Part shown: in pieces, positions 1 to 12,987 of the stretch | Layout of the letters: each line of letters begins with the position of its first letter | How positions within the stretch are numbered: position 1 is the stretch's first letter | Source: Kryptolebias marmoratus | Taxonomy: Eukaryota > Chordata > Actinopteri > Cyprinodontiformes > Rivulidae | NCBI RefSeq assembly: GCF_001649575.2 | Contig: NC_051434.1 | Span: 12,365,327-12,429,326 of the forward strand | DNA length: 64,000 nt | Direction: 5' to 3' | The notes under the pieces: generated by a model | Database searches by the model: none | What the model saw: only the letters and a program-made list of their open reading frames with translations | What the model was told of the DNA's origin: nothing | Made by a program: the position numbers and the translations under genes

Positions 1-120
1 TTTGATATATGAACGGTTGAAGTAGCTGAAAAATTGCGGAAGGAGATAGGTGCCAAAAAACGTACGGAATAGGGAAAGAATAATAGATAATAGATAATAA
101 AGAGAAACAGGAAAACAATG

Positions 121-146
121 GTGTGAATGCTTAAAAGCATTCACAC
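121..146. repeat. Perfect 11-bp palindrome with 4-nt spacer
   Basis: GTGTGAATGCT at 121-131 and its exact reverse complement at 136-146 flank TAAA. It could form a small cruciform or hairpin. No role is evident. Confidence 0.8.
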
Positions 147-640
147 AATAAAGGAGCAAACTCAAATGAACATAGTCACCATAAGTGTATGCTAAATTTG
201 AATTCTTTTTTTTTTCCTTGATCCGCTTCTTGGAAATCACTCTTGTTAAAGAAACCAGACTTAAAAGCAGTTCTACACTGCTGCCTCAGTCAGTTTGAAT
301 TATTGTCCTGCAGAGTCTGAAGCTACTTCAAGTTACGGGCTTTTATTTCCAAACTTCCAGACTCAAACACATCAATCCGCTGCCCCTGCCTCCTGATTTT
401 CTTGCTCTGTTTGTTTCATACCTTATCCTTAAATGCACTTCAATTCTCCTAATTAAAACTTTCCATGTTTTAGCTGAATCTAAGCATTGTTGAGGAGGAT
501 GGGGGGGGAAATTACTTAGAGCGTCTCGGAAAAGGCTGGCCTGCGATTTCAACCCCGTCCTGACATGATGGATCTCCCGCTCTGCTTCTGCTGGCTCAAC
601 ACATGAGAGATCTGATTTCCATTAGCAAAGAGGACAGACT

Positions 641-644
641 CACG

Positions 645-675
<31 letters not shown>

Positions 676-868
676 ACACACACACGTTATGTCTCTCTAT
701 CTTTGCAGGGACTTTCCATTGACTTCCATTCATTTCTACACCCTAACTACAGCCTAACCCTGACCCTTACCCCAACCCTAACCATTACCAGTACACACCT
801 AACCCTAAACCAAACCTAAACTCAATTCACACCTTAGTCCTAAACCTAACCCCTAACCCAAAAACATC
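641..868. repeat. CA microsatellite plus degenerate CCCTAA-like tract
   Basis: A (CA)n run at about 641-686 is followed by unique sequence. A run of irregular CCTAACCCTAA-type hexamers then spans about 750-868. The composition is telomere-like but too irregular for a true interstitial telomere. This combination is common in fish dispersed repeats. Confidence 0.7.
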
Positions 869-1576
869 ATTGTGAGCAGTTGATCCTCACAAGGTAGTAT
901 ATGTTAGGAAAATTGTCCACACAATGTATCAAATACATGGCCACACTCCCCCTCTACTGCAACACACACACACATTCCCTACCACTGTCTATCTCTGACA
1001 CACATGCTTTATTTTTAATTCCTGAAAATTTCCAAAGCAGGGTTCGTCAGCACTTAAGTTGTGACGTGTCTTGCTGGGTTCATAGAGAAGGAGCCGAAGT
1101 GACCTGCATCTCCGCAGATAAACACACTCAGATCTGTGGCGTGTGCAGTATGAATTATTGAGTGTGTTATTTGAGGGACAGCTGGCTCTTGAACACATTA
1201 ACTGCCTCAGTCAGACATCCAGTCATACGGCGACAGGAGCGAAGAGTCACTAAACAAAGGAGAGGAGAAGGGAACGAGAGAATGCCAATCCAATTTCACA
1301 CTGACATGATCTGTAAGCAATTACAGCAGAAAGTGTTTATATAAGCTCTCAAGTCAATTAACGCGAGGAATAAAGTGGGTTAATCTTTTCAGCAGTAACA
1401 GCAGATGAAATTATTCTTACGAGTCCGTCTTGATTTGCTGTCTGTAAATAGAGTGGAAACATTTGTGAGCTGATTGTGTTCTTCCAAGCACTGCTTGATG
1501 GATTGCACAAGATTTTATTCCTTTTTTTTCTGTCACAACTCCTTTTCTTGAAGCAAAATCAACATAAGTGACAGAA

Positions 1577-1602
1577 ATATATATATATATATATATATAT
1601 AT
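1577..1602. repeat. (AT)n microsatellite
   Basis: A pure AT dinucleotide run of about 26 bp. Confidence 0.95.
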
Positions 1603-3239
1603 CTGTTGTTGCTGTTTTATTTTTTATTCTAAGAAGGAATAAAGGACTTTAACTGACACAAGTTAAATGTAAGTTAAACTAAAAAACAAATTTTCATTGT
1701 GAATACCTGATGTAAATAGGCTGTTTTAAAAAAAAACAATAAAATTAATATAAACTCAGCAATCAAAATAAGTAAAAAACATTGCAATATGAATGCATAG
1801 ATCTAGTAAAAGTATTCAGTAAAGTATAACATGAACAGTTTTTCACAGTTTAAACAGGAAAAATGTGAAGCTCCAAGCTTTTAAAGTGTTTGCAGATTGA
1901 ACTCACGTGCAAATCCCTCTCCCTCCTTCCAGTCAGTGGTTTGTTGGGGGGGTTTATTTGTCTGATGTGGAGTCTCCCCCAACGTTTAATATTGTTTTTT
2001 CTCACTTGACAAATAGGACTTCCTTCCCACCGCTCTCAAACCATCCATCTTCTCCGTCCAAACCAGGAGCATTACTGTCTTTAAAAGGTGTCTCCCATCT
2101 TTGAGATGATTGGACGGCTGAGCGGTGACCTGAAGAGTTGGCTCTCCTGTGTCAGGTCATTAGCTTGTGAAGGTGTTGTTTGGTTTCTAATATGTTAAGG
2201 GTCAGACCTTTACAAAAGGGAACCCAAGTTCTTACAATACAGCTTTGGGTCCAATCCCCCAGCAGCTTACTGCCGTTTTAAATGTTTGGAACGCCACATT
2301 TTTCAGTTCGAATCCAGAAAGCTCCTCGAAGGAGAGGCGAAACGTCTCCTCGAATCAAAGAGGTGCCTTCGGCTGAACTTACTGGACTTCCTGACAAACT
2401 CTGGTACAGATTCCTGCTGATATGATGCTCTGAATGAAAACACAATTTGACCAAATGGCTTTATTTTCTAAACAGGAATGTGCAGTCTCCTCTGACAACG
2501 CCTCTTGTAGCTGTCCCTACAGATGATTTAAAAATGGACAAAATCAGCAAATAGGGGTAGAGAATCCTATAAATTAGACCAACAGCTCTAAACAACGTTT
2601 AGAAGAGAATATACTGTATTTCTTTAAAAACTGACAGTAATGAAAACTAAAGAGCCTCTTCTTGAAGATTATAAGGGCTTGCTTGTAAAAGTTATTCCAA
2701 AGGTCTTAAAGCGTTGTAGGGTATGATTTAAATGAACGTATCAGTCACAAATATGAGAGAGAATCACTGAGTGAATGTAGATCTTTGCTGCCTCACATCA
2801 AAGTGAATCGCTAATAAATCTGAAGTTCACCAAACTGAACTTTACCTTTGGGCACATCCTTTTTATTTGAGGCCTAAAACTAAAATTTGGGTCTAATAAT
2901 AAAACCTAGATGTTTATATTTTGAGACAAAGTTTTCTTCAGTGAAATATCTGCACTGTGTCTCTTGGAGAAGAACAGGTTAACTCTTAACATGTAACATC
3001 TCTTACCGAATTTATAGGAGTCCCTCATTAGCCCACACTTGGTCTAATGCCACTGCCTGGTATACCAATAACCGATCACACACCCCTGTGGGACACAACA
3101 ATTTGATAAGTGTAAAAAAATCGGATTTATGTTGTCCAATATTACCAACTTCAGAGCAAACAGGAGGCAAGATTTCACAAAGTTCTCCTAAAATTCTAAT
3201 TAAATTAAAGATCTATCATTCCTTGAAGGAATCGCCTGA

Positions 3240-3690
3240 AACCTTAGCTCATTGTCTCTGAATCAACCGAATTGTGGGCTTTTTTGTCCTTTCTAATGTC
3301 ACTCGGCTGTGGCTGTTATCTTGAACTGGGTTGGCTCCAAAAACATAATCAGCTGTAGACATTTCTTTACAATCCGCTCTGTAGTTCATGAGATATTTTG
3401 CTAACAGACAGACAGAGTTGATTCTGAATTGTTAATGAAAGATTAAAAACAAAAAAGGATCTTGCACATCTGTTAGCACTCATATTATTTGTTGGGATTC
3501 GGTCTCAGCGACAGCCACACCAAATTTGACCTCAATATTAGTAAAATCAACTGGTTTATGACTACTTCTGTGTTTTTTAAGTTCAGTCGGCTGCAGCAGC
3601 CATCTTGAATCAGGTTGACTCCAAACGTTAATCGGATAGAGATGTGCTTTCAGTGATTACTTTCTGCAAGTTTCATAAAAATTGGCATGG
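3240..3690 (+). repeat. Dispersed repeat family, copy 1
   Basis: It contains the phrases GCTAACAGACAGACAGA, GCAGCCATCTTGAAT and GTTGACTCCAAA that recur at about 20990-21500, 24463-25490, 38225-38390 and 63150-63560. No coding potential is visible. The family is not one I can name. It behaves like a non-autonomous interspersed repeat of several hundred bp. Confidence 0.7.
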
Positions 3691-4023
3691 ACAAAAATGT
3701 TATCGTCCGCCTTTTCCTTTTCCTTTTAGCAGCAGGTGATAATACGTATTTAGAGGCTCTAAATAGAGAAAGTGAACGGCGAGAAGCTTCTTTGTGCATA
3801 ACCACCACCACCACGCAGCTCTTTAAGCCGTACTGCCAGTGATCCTGCTGTGGCAAAACCTTCCCAGTTGTTCACACCTGCGTCTCTGGTGTGTGCGCCT
3901 CCTGCCCATGTAGGTAAATTTTGGCTCCTTCCTTTCAGCACCGCTGGGTGAGAGCAGGATGCAGCCTTTGGGTCCCCACTTTCCTCTCTGTAGGCGATTC
4001 TATCCTGCCTTCAGATGTTTGGG

Positions 4024-4048
4024 CTGTGTGTGTGTGTGTGTGTGTGTG
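4024..4048. repeat. (TG)n microsatellite
   Basis: A TG dinucleotide run. Confidence 0.95.
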
Positions 4049-5511
4049 CCTCTTACATGACCTTACAAAGGCAGTCTTTCTCACTACTTTTTATTGTATC
4101 TCACTTTTCCCCCTCAATTAAAACCCACGTTAGATCTGAGACATCTCCATGGTAACAAGGACCAGAGGAGCAATATAGGGAGCAAGCGGAAAGTCAACCA
4201 ATGCTTTCGTAGTTGCATTCAGGCATTTACTAGAAATTCTCAAGGTCTTTGATTCAGGCTACAAAAAGGCAGCAAAGTGCTTCATTACCCTCATTGCACA
4301 TGTTTGCAGCCGTTCACCCCCCCTTCAAACTTTTCAAGCACTTACCGTACACGTAAAAGCGGGGCCACTGTTTTGTAGAGTTTAAATGAACCGTGTTGTG
4401 ACCGGGAGGTAAATGTCAGAGGATTTTCAGCCGGAAACCTTCGCCACAAGAATGTGACCGCAGGATGTCGAGTAAATCAATGTGGAAGCCAAGGGAGAGG
4501 AGCTGAAAGAGAAGGGCGGGTGAGTGGCTATTGCTGCAGGTGAAAAGGAAAAGAAAAAAAATGGTAGCAAAAAGAGGAGAAGCGGGAGAGAATGAGAAGA
4601 AGGACGACGGGACTGGGAGCTGTATGGTTTTTTCGGGAGCAGGTCAACCTCTGACATTCTCTGTTTGTGTGTGTCACGGCAAGAATGCACTTTTTTATAC
4701 ATGATGTTTTTGTTATTCCATGAAAAGACCCCCAATACGTATTAAATATGAATAAATTGGGACTGGAAATATTTGGTACGAAAAAGGGAATATTTAGGGA
4801 CATTCATGATAATTGAAGGAATATGTTGACAGAAGCGACAGTGACAGCAGAAAAAAAAAGAGAAGAAGAAAAAACTGCTGTGTTGGAAATTTTTTTTTTT
4901 AAAAAGTTGTTTGTCTATGAGTCTGGCAAAGGAGTAAAAAAAGATGTCCAAACTGAAATGACTCATCCCGCTGTGACAAAAATAAAAAGAGAGGTGTTAG
5001 TTTAAATTTTAAACTCCTGCCGGTTTATTCAGGATCATCTGCTATGGCAAAAAAAAATCAACCTAGGAGAAAAAGGCTTGATTAAAAAGTCTCAGAGTCT
5101 CCTAAGTTTCATCCCAAAAGTGCAGGTAAGTCTTGAAATTACTGCTGTCAAAGTGCAGCGGCTGCAATCAGAAAGAGATTGCACCAATACCTTTGCTGTC
5201 CTAAAAGAACATTGGAGCAAAACTTGACTCTTTTAAAGAATCATACAGGCAAAAGTCAGACGTTTAGGAATATTTTTGCTCTGGTCAGACAAATCTGTGA
5301 CCTAACTATCCACAGTGTGAGCAAAAAACCATCAAAAAGAGTCTGTAAGAGAATAAAAAGTGTATTGTAGAAAAGTCCAAATCCAGATTTGAACCTAATT
5401 TAAATGTTGTCAGGTGATTAGAAGCATGAACTGTAAAAGAAAAAATGTCAAAAAACTCTGAAAATTAAAAGTTGTTTTGCATAAGACTGGTGGACAATCA
5501 AGCAAAACAAC

Positions 5512-5514
<3 letters not shown>

Positions 5515-5561
<47 letters not shown>
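5515..5561. repeat. (TA)n microsatellite
   Basis: A pure AT/TA run of about 47 bp. Confidence 0.95.
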
Positions 5562-5566
<5 letters not shown>

Positions 5567-7289
5567 TTTTTTCTCCTGTTAAAAGTCAGACAACTAGCCT
5601 CTCAAGCCATGGATGGGCTTATTGTTTTCCACAGAGGAATGTTACCATTTGATGTTTCGAGTTTCAGCTCAGTGAATGACAGAAAAAAATTAAATAAATA
5701 AAAAGCTTATTTTCATAGTGCTGCTTGAGTAAACCACCTTCTTCTGGAGGCTCGACTTTAAAGAGGATCAAACACGTTCTTGTTCAAAAGAAAGTGATCG
5801 ATTTTCATGTCGCAGCTTTGCTTTCTCACATCAGACCTGTCCCGTCCACCTGACTCAAACGGAGGATTGTGCACACGTACACGGCTCACTGATGCTTCAG
5901 CTCACATAATTAGCAAACACGGAGAATACAGTCTAATTTCTTTGATTTGGATGAAATTATCCTTTCTCAGAAAAGAACATGAAGTTGCTGTGCTGTGTAG
6001 AGAGAAAAACCTTTCAACTTGACTCAACACAAAAAGACAAGAAGAAAGACTACAACTGGGTCTCCTATAATTCTGAAGGCTTAAGAACACAGGAGAGTTT
6101 CTATTAAAACTTCAAACCCATTTGTGAGATATTAAGGGTCTTTTAGCATCTTTTAGCATTCTGTTCAAAACTTCGCCCTGTGTCTCGTTGCACAGACGTT
6201 ACATCAAAACATACAGCTTGATTGGTAGTAGTGGATTATGACTTTTGGTAGGGGTACAATGTAGACAAAATTTGCCCCCCAAAAAACTGCATTTAAAAAA
6301 AATAAAAACAATGGAAATCAATGGGATTTTGGTGAAACAGATGAGACAACTCAGTCCTCTCTGGAGCTCTACAGCTCAGACTGACTTCACAGCAGGAACA
6401 TCATACAGCGTTTAAACGGGTCACAGAATGTTCGACCTTACATGACTGAACAGGCGTTTTATTATCTTTCACGGTTTTTAAATAACCACAATTTAAGTGT
6501 AATGATTTTCTGAGATTTCTTTCTTTCAGGACGTTCAACTGATATTTGGGGAATTCTCACGCTAATTTTTTTTAAATGTCGAAAAAATTTCAGATCTTTT
6601 GCAAACAAACTCTTTTGGGCACATATACAAATTATACATCAAAATATAAGGATCCCTGTCTCCTTTCCCTCAGCGTGTCTCTCACTGCTATAGGACTTAT
6701 GGTTTTCCTTTCAGATCTCCCCAGAATAAAGAGAGCGCACAGTCAGGCTTCAGTTATAATTTAGCTCAAAAGTTTCTCTTCAAAACTGGAAGCGAAGGGT
6801 CTTTTTCTTTTTAACTTGTCTGTTTCTGTCCGCATCTCTTAAGTTTGCTGTCAGGGAGTGAGACACGCAGGTGTGTGGTTACCATGGTGACAACAAATGA
6901 GCCACTGGCAGCAGCTTTAACATTTCTTTTTTAAATCTCGGATCTCTTTACAGTTTATATACAGTTTGTATGTCAAAATTTAAGCCTTTTTTTGTTGTTT
7001 GTTTAGATTCTTGCAAAGTGTTCTTAAAATTTTTGCCAGTAGGTGCACTGGAACGCTTCAAAATTTATTCAGAAATGTTCTTATTGTCTCTGAACAATAC
7101 GTTACCTCTGTTTGTCGGCATTAAACACACACACCAAAACTGTTTTTAAATGTCTCGTGGAAGATGCTTCATGAAGGGTGGGTTTTTGGCCGAGGAACAT
7201 CAATCCTTTGCGTTGTGTGTTTTCCCACTAATTACCAAAAATATTCATCTGCAGTGAAGGCATCTCAAGAGACGTGTGTGCATGTGTTG

Positions 7290-7316
7290 GGAGCGTGTGT
7301 GTGTGTGTGTGTGTGT
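7290..7316. repeat. (GT)n microsatellite
   Basis: A GT dinucleotide run. A shorter CA-rich stretch lies at about 7430-7465. Confidence 0.9.
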
Positions 7317-8595
7317 AATATGTGTTAGAGACAGAAGGATGGGCGGAGTGGGAGTAAGGCGGAGGGAATTACAGTACATCTGTTTTGGGTCAGCAAAAAA
7401 TACTTTACAGCCACACACAAAAGAAGTCGGCACACACACACGCACACACACGCGAGCTCACACACCCTTACAACACAGTGTGCTTGAACTGTAAAACACT
7501 CACACACCGACTCAAGCCTGTGCACTCTCACCTCTTCTCTATACGAACCTCAGATCTGCTCAGATCTCCCAGAAATCCAGATGATAACAAAAAACAATTA
7601 TGATGTCGAGTCTGCACACATATTTCCCCCCCAGTCCACCACAGAGGGAATGTTAATGAGAATGCAGATCAGCGGTTTCAAAGTGCCTGGGGGTCTTTTC
7701 TGCTTCGGAGTGCAGGCTGGCCTGTGGAGCAACACTGCCGCTCAGTGGCTCTATCAGAGGCAGCACCAGCATGAAGGATGAGTCCAGGTCAGGCAAGGTA
7801 GCATCTCACAGGACTTTAAGGTCTCCAGTAATGCATTTCCAATCATAAATGCTAATTGTGTGTTTATGAGGAACTCAAAAAGTGCAGAAATAGCTGCTGC
7901 AATAAGACAATCGGTTAACTTTGCTCTAAAAAAACGACTGGTGAGCGTTTGTGAGAAGCCCTGTCGCGGCCTAAATATTTCATCAGCGCTCTCAGTGAGA
8001 CACAGACTAAGCTGGCACGGTTATTTTAAAAGAGTCACTGTTCAAGCGGACAGTAATGCTCATATATTATCGGGCTATGAGCTGTGACAGCTGACATCCT
8101 CGTGGGACCAGGAAGGAGTGAAGAGCCTGCAGATCACTTTTTGAACCTGTGCTCCAATCAGGCCCTGCAGGGAATTTCACCACAAGAGCAGCCTCTAAAG
8201 GCACGACACGCTAAGATAACAAAAACAGAATTTACAGACTTAGAAAGGTGCTCAAATCTGTTACAAGATTTGGGATTGCTTTAAAATTTCTTTAGTTTTT
8301 TTTTTTTTCCGTAAAATTAGAGGTTTATTATCTCAAATTTATTTACTATTCCTAGCTGAAACAGTTCTTTCATTTGCACACACACAGAGATTTTGTCTTG
8401 TCTACAATTAACAAACAGGTGCGAACAATCATCACATTCATATTAATATGCAGACTGAAACAGTTGTTCACTGACAAACGGCTGTGGAGGAGGCTCAAAC
8501 CTGGGCGAGGAACATCGAAACTCTGGTATGAGGTTGTGGAGGATAGTTTCATGTTGTAGGTCAGACACCACAAAAAGAGTGAGCACAGATACAAG

Positions 8596-8735
8596 ACACA
8601 ACTACAGGTCTCTACCTACAAGTCTCTACCTACAAGTTTCTATCTACAAGTCTCCAACTACAGGGCTCTACCTACAAGTCTCTACCTACAAGTTTCTATC
8701 TACAAGTCTCCACCTACAGGGCTCTACCTACAGGG
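8596..8735. repeat. 14-bp minisatellite with 56-bp higher-order unit
   Basis: Ten consecutive 14-bp monomers of the type CTCTACCTACAAGT are present. Monomers at 8610-8665 (four variants: two identical, one TTCTATC type, one ending CAGGG) are repeated almost exactly at 8666-8721. This gives a 4 x 14 = 56-bp higher-order period. A ninth monomer follows at 8722-8735 and a diverged one precedes at 8596-8609. Confidence 0.9.
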
Positions 8736-10029
8736 CTTATACAACATAACTACGCACTTAAAACCTAGGAACTAATTTGCAAGAATATGGCAGCAGGCAT
8801 TCCAGACTGCTAAGTGAACATTTGAACTTTTTGGTTGTAGGTAGTGTGTTTTTCAAAGGGCTGGAGGGCAGTCCACTGAGTGTCTGCAGGCAGCAGTGAA
8901 GAATAGTTACAGAGCTGTTATATATTTTTAAAAAACATCAAATATTCTAACCATTAGGCTGTGGGAAAATGTGGAAATATATTTTTAAAAACGGCTATTT
9001 CAAAGTTTCAGTATTGTTTCATTTTTAAGACTTTGTTGAAAAATGCACAATTACAACAATACGTTCATGTTATAGGTAATAAAACAGACTTATGAGTCCT
9101 ATGAGCAAATCTTTTAATGTAGTCTGGCATTACTAGAAAAATATATTTCCTTCCAGAGGCAGATAGAAAAGCCATGTGTTTGAAGATATGTACATATTGT
9201 ATGAACAGTATATTTGTATTTGACAGTGGTTCATTTCAGTTTGTTTAGGGATCATGAAGAGCAGACTGAACTCATGTCCTCTTCCTCACAGGCCAATGAA
9301 TAAAACATGTTGCTGGTTCTGAGAAAAAATTGTGTTAATTTTACTGCAAAGGCTTTACAAATGAAATATTTTAGGTAACTGCTCAGATGCAGCACATGGT
9401 TGGTTATTTTCTGGCTTATGATTTGTTGTGTAAAATTACATCAAATGACAAACTAAGGAGTCTATGTCCTCAAAACTGTTGTTGTTTGCGCCAGTCTGGT
9501 AACAACAACCATGTCTGGCTCAAGTTTGACTTTTAAAGTTTTCAGAGTTTTTCTTTTGCATTCAGTTTGTCTAATTCACACGGTTCCGCTTGCTTCTGGA
9601 TTTCCAAACCCCAAACATTCAATCACTCCTTGCTGCCTGCCTTCCACACTTTGTCTCTTTCCTCCAACCTTATATATGTCTTTCAACTTGGACAATACTC
9701 GACTGGGGTTTTGAAACTTCCTGCACGATTGCAATAAATTACACCGAACTCTATAGTCCATTCAAATAGCTCAAATAGTAACATTAAATAAGAAAAACTA
9801 GTGGTGTGTTTCTCCACCACCTTACAGTCATGAGAAAAGAGATTCAGATTGACAAAATTGTTCCAGTTCTCCAAGTTTAATAAAATCAAGTACAGCTCTT
9901 CATCAGAAACGCTGACAAATAGACAAAAAACACTGAAACATGAATTTAAAAATCAATTTTGACAACAAAAACATTTGAATAACTTTAAGTTTAATCGGCT
10001 AATACGTACACAAAAACATTAGAAAACAT

Positions 10030-10035
10030 TTTATT
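10030..10035 (-). terminator. AATAAA polyadenylation signal for the 10.7-kb exon
   Basis: Canonical AATAAA on the minus strand about 670 bp past the stop of the candidate terminal exon. Confidence 0.4.
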
Positions 10036-10135
10036 TACACTTGTTATCTACAAGCTTAATTCAATGAAGGATTTAAAACCTGAAATCTGAAGTCGCACTT
10101 TATCACTAACCCATTTGTTGCAATGCCTACATTCT

Positions 10136-10152
10136 CCACCAGGAGGCAGCAG
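10136..10152 (+). promoter_or_regulatory. CTCF-like motif
   Basis: CCACCAGGAGGCAGCAG closely matches the vertebrate CTCF core consensus (CCASNAGRKGGCAG type). It sits downstream of the cspg5 3' ends. Occupancy is inference from motif alone. Confidence 0.45.
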
Positions 10153-10705
10153 AGTTCTTTAACGTCAGACCTGCTTCTTATGTTTCTTCAGTACTAAATG
10201 TTTTGTTGAATCAGCTGTTTGTCAAGGATTAGAAACGTGAAAAAGACTACTGTAAAAAGAGCATACAAAACATTAAAACCACACTGAGGGGTTTATGAAC
10301 GACATCCAGAGCTGCAACTGACATTGGCACCATATTGAGAGATTCGTTGTGAGTTGGCAGAAACCTGAGCTTATTTAGAGGTTATTTACAGAGAAGGTGA
10401 AAAATGTGGCTGCAGTGGCAACAAAGTTATCTGCTTTTGTGCTTTAGTGCTTCCATCCTTGATTTTGTTGGTGCTATCGAGACCTCAGAGTGTTTCCAGT
10501 TCTAACAGGACCAGGTGTTGTCCTTTTCCTGTGTGTGTGTTAAAGTAGGAAGTTAGGGTGCAGAGATGGACGGGTTGATAAAACGTCTATAAATCACCAA
10601 ATAACACAAAGTTAGAGCCACAACGGACAAATCACTGAATAGATTAGATTAGGACAGATGTTTGGGGTTTGAATGTGTAGATGCTGGGAGGGAGGGAATG
10701 CCTGG

Positions 10706-11233
10706 TCAGGGTGGCAGTGAACGGGTGCTGACTGCATTGTTCTTCATCCCAGATGGTGATGGAGGAGGCTGAGTGAGGTGAGGCGACGAAGGAGACGGGC
10801 GAATGCGTCCGCTCCGGTTGTCTCTCTCACTCCCAGAGTGCTCAGGGCCGGGAGCCTGGCCTCTGTGTAGCTGAGGGGAGGCGGAGGAGCAGGTTGACGT
10901 GCATTTGTGCTGGGAGGAAGAGTGAATGGGGGAATAACTCCCGGGCGGTGAGTGGCGACTGGGCGAGGAGCGCCTGCCGGGCGAGGAGAGCCTCCCAGAC
11001 ACTGGTTCTTGGTTAATACACGAGTGTTCCTTGGTTTGTTTTGGGGACTTGGGTGATTTAGGAAGGACGTGAGAGGTGGATGAGTGAGGGGGAGGGGCTT
11101 GGCTGTGAGAGGCGGAGTCTCCATTGTTGGCAACCTTGTAGAGGAAGACATCATACTGAAGTGGTGGGCTGGTGTCTGAGTGGAGCTTGGCCTCTTTGGG
11201 TAGAAGCACCTCCAGACCAATAGTGACTCCATC
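10706..11233 (-). CDS. Possible alternative terminal exon of cspg5 (unrecognised sequence)
   Basis: An open frame of 175 codons plus stop begins exactly after a good acceptor (CCACATCAG at 11234 and upstream) in phase 0. It starts DGVTIGLEVLLPKEAK, continues with YDVFLYKVANNGDS and ends in a long Ser/Pro-rich tail. An AATAAA polyadenylation signal on the minus strand lies at 10030-10035, consistent with a last exon and a 3' UTR of about 0.67 kb. The upstream donor could be the end of cspg5 exon 4 (phase 0) or an in-frame GT in cspg5 exon 5 at 13993 (also phase 0). Both would give a longer cytoplasmic tail. I do not recognise the sequence from any family. It could instead be the last exon of another minus-strand gene, but no other donor exon is seen before cspg5. 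That it is coding is moderately supported; that it belongs to cspg5 is inferred from position and phase. Confidence 0.45.
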   Translation of the reverse strand, partial: DGVTIGLEVLLPKEAKLHSDTSPPLQYDVFLYKVANNGDSASHSQAPPPHSSTSHVLPKSPKSPKQTKEHSCINQEPVSGRLSSPGRRSSPSRHSPPGSYSPIHSSSQHKCTSTCSSASPQLHRGQAPGPEHSGSERDNRSGRIRPSPSSPHLTQPPPSPSGMKNNAVSTRSLPP

Positions 11234-12949
11234 CTGATGTGGAAATACGGTAAGTAGAGAGGGATGCAACAATGTAGGACAATTAAAGAGGTAAAATGGT
11301 CAAATAAAGCTACACAGACAAATACAGGTGAGGACTAATCATAAAAACAAGGTCTTTTGGTACAAACCTGAAGGCAAGAAGCTTTAATATGAATTTTTGA
11401 CCTCTAATCTTATAAATGGTTTTGGATAATATCCTAAATACACAAGATGATGCAGAGGATCTGCTTTTATTTTGAGTTATATTTATGATGACCTTTTGTT
11501 TAATACTTAATTGCATATTAACTTGAGTTTTAGTTCCCACTACTCAGTGATGTGAATGTCAGAACGAAAAGCGTGGGAGTGGTGACAGGAAGCAGCAAAG
11601 TTGCACACTGGAAAAACTACAACTTGGAGCAGAAAAGCCAACCTTTTTAGTTTTCATTGCTGTAAATGTCCTGAGTGCACAGCTTATTTTCTAAATACAA
11701 ATCATCTGAGTGAGAAAAACTAGTTCAGCAGCCATGTTTTCAGGACAATTGTGAATATTTCAAATGGCATACCATTGAAAAAGCTATGATTATGCTGTAA
11801 GTTTTTGTTTGCACTGAAGAAACTGGGCTATGTGGTGTTAACAGCAGGTGGTGCTGCAGAGCTCATTATGTATGATTGAGCCACAAAGCACATAAATCGT
11901 TAAGAGAAACAAAGGCAATGCACTCAGCTGTGAGAAGAATGGGAATGGGCTTCAAGATTGTATTTATACTGAACATAATCACATTCTCTTGTGTTTTTTT
12001 CTCTAATATGACAAACAAACAGATTATTTTAGTGAGTTAAAGATGTCTTTCATCAGAACAAAAATTACATGAGCACTAAAATTTCTTGACAGCATTTGGA
12101 ACGATTAATATTCAGCATGTAACAAAATGCACATTTAAAACATCTGTCTGTTATTGGCTGCTGTCTTTTCCACAATGATGGCCTTCTGCAGATGTTAGTG
12201 GGTTCGACTGGCTTCTAGCATTTCTTAGTACAGCAAGAATTTCCCAAATCAGAGGGGCAGCAAGTGTTGATGATGATGATTAAGGTTTGCGTCCCATATT
12301 GGACACCTGCATAAATTTTGCACCATAATCTGGGGTAAATTTAAAACCAATCTTACTTTGAGTTCTGTTTAACTCTCATTTATGCTTATTCACATGTTTG
12401 CTTTGCTTCCATAAGCACTTTAGGTTACTCTTGTGTTTAAAAAGTGCAATATCAATATGAACTTGAGTTCTGTTTGTCAAAGACCCGGATGGATAATTGC
12501 AATTTTTTTTATTAGAAAGGTTAGGTTTGGTCAGTGCTGTGCATAAATGTAGTGGGATACCAACCTGGTAGCATTCTGAGTTGGTGATAATTTTCTACAA
12601 ACCAAATTATTATTATCACTTTTAACAGAAAATATTTAAGTTCTGATGTTGATTAAAACTGTTCTTTTATTTCAAATTGTCTTTTACTCTCATATGCTTT
12701 CCTTTACTGTTGAAAACCATTAGAAAAACTTTGTATTGTGTATGAGTTGGAATGGTAATTATGGTTGGCCATATGTGACACATATAAGTGGCTGGGCAAC
12801 AACCAAACACAGAAACTGAGTAAATTGTGTTAATAAAGGACAAGCAAAGAGATAAAAATAGGATATTTCAAGATTTTTGTTCATGATTGGTATGGTAGTG
12901 CCTACATGTGTTAGGAGCTGTCCTTGGTGCTGAATGGGACTGTAGTCCC

Positions 12950-12987
<38 letters not shown>

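Larger units (their letters stand above)
1..10029. other. Gene-free flank, repeats only
   Basis: No exon with a convincing splice frame or recognisable protein similarity was found on either strand. The stretch holds CA, AT, TG and TA microsatellites, a degenerate telomere-like (CCCTAA-type) tract at about 750-868, a short palindrome at 121-146, a dispersed-repeat copy at about 3240-3690 and a 14-bp minisatellite at 8596-8735. It lies downstream of the minus-strand gene cspg5 and is best read as intergenic. An intron of a gene outside the window cannot be excluded. Confidence 0.6.

Noticed and set aside
2310..2400. GGCGAAACGTCTCC-type segment resembling a common fish repeat
   Set aside because: Too short to delimit or classify with confidence.
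10744..11232. Overlapping 162-residue frame in the 10.7-kb candidate exon
   Set aside because: It starts inside the exon and is a shifted frame of the same GC-rich sequence. The phase-0 frame fits the acceptor better.
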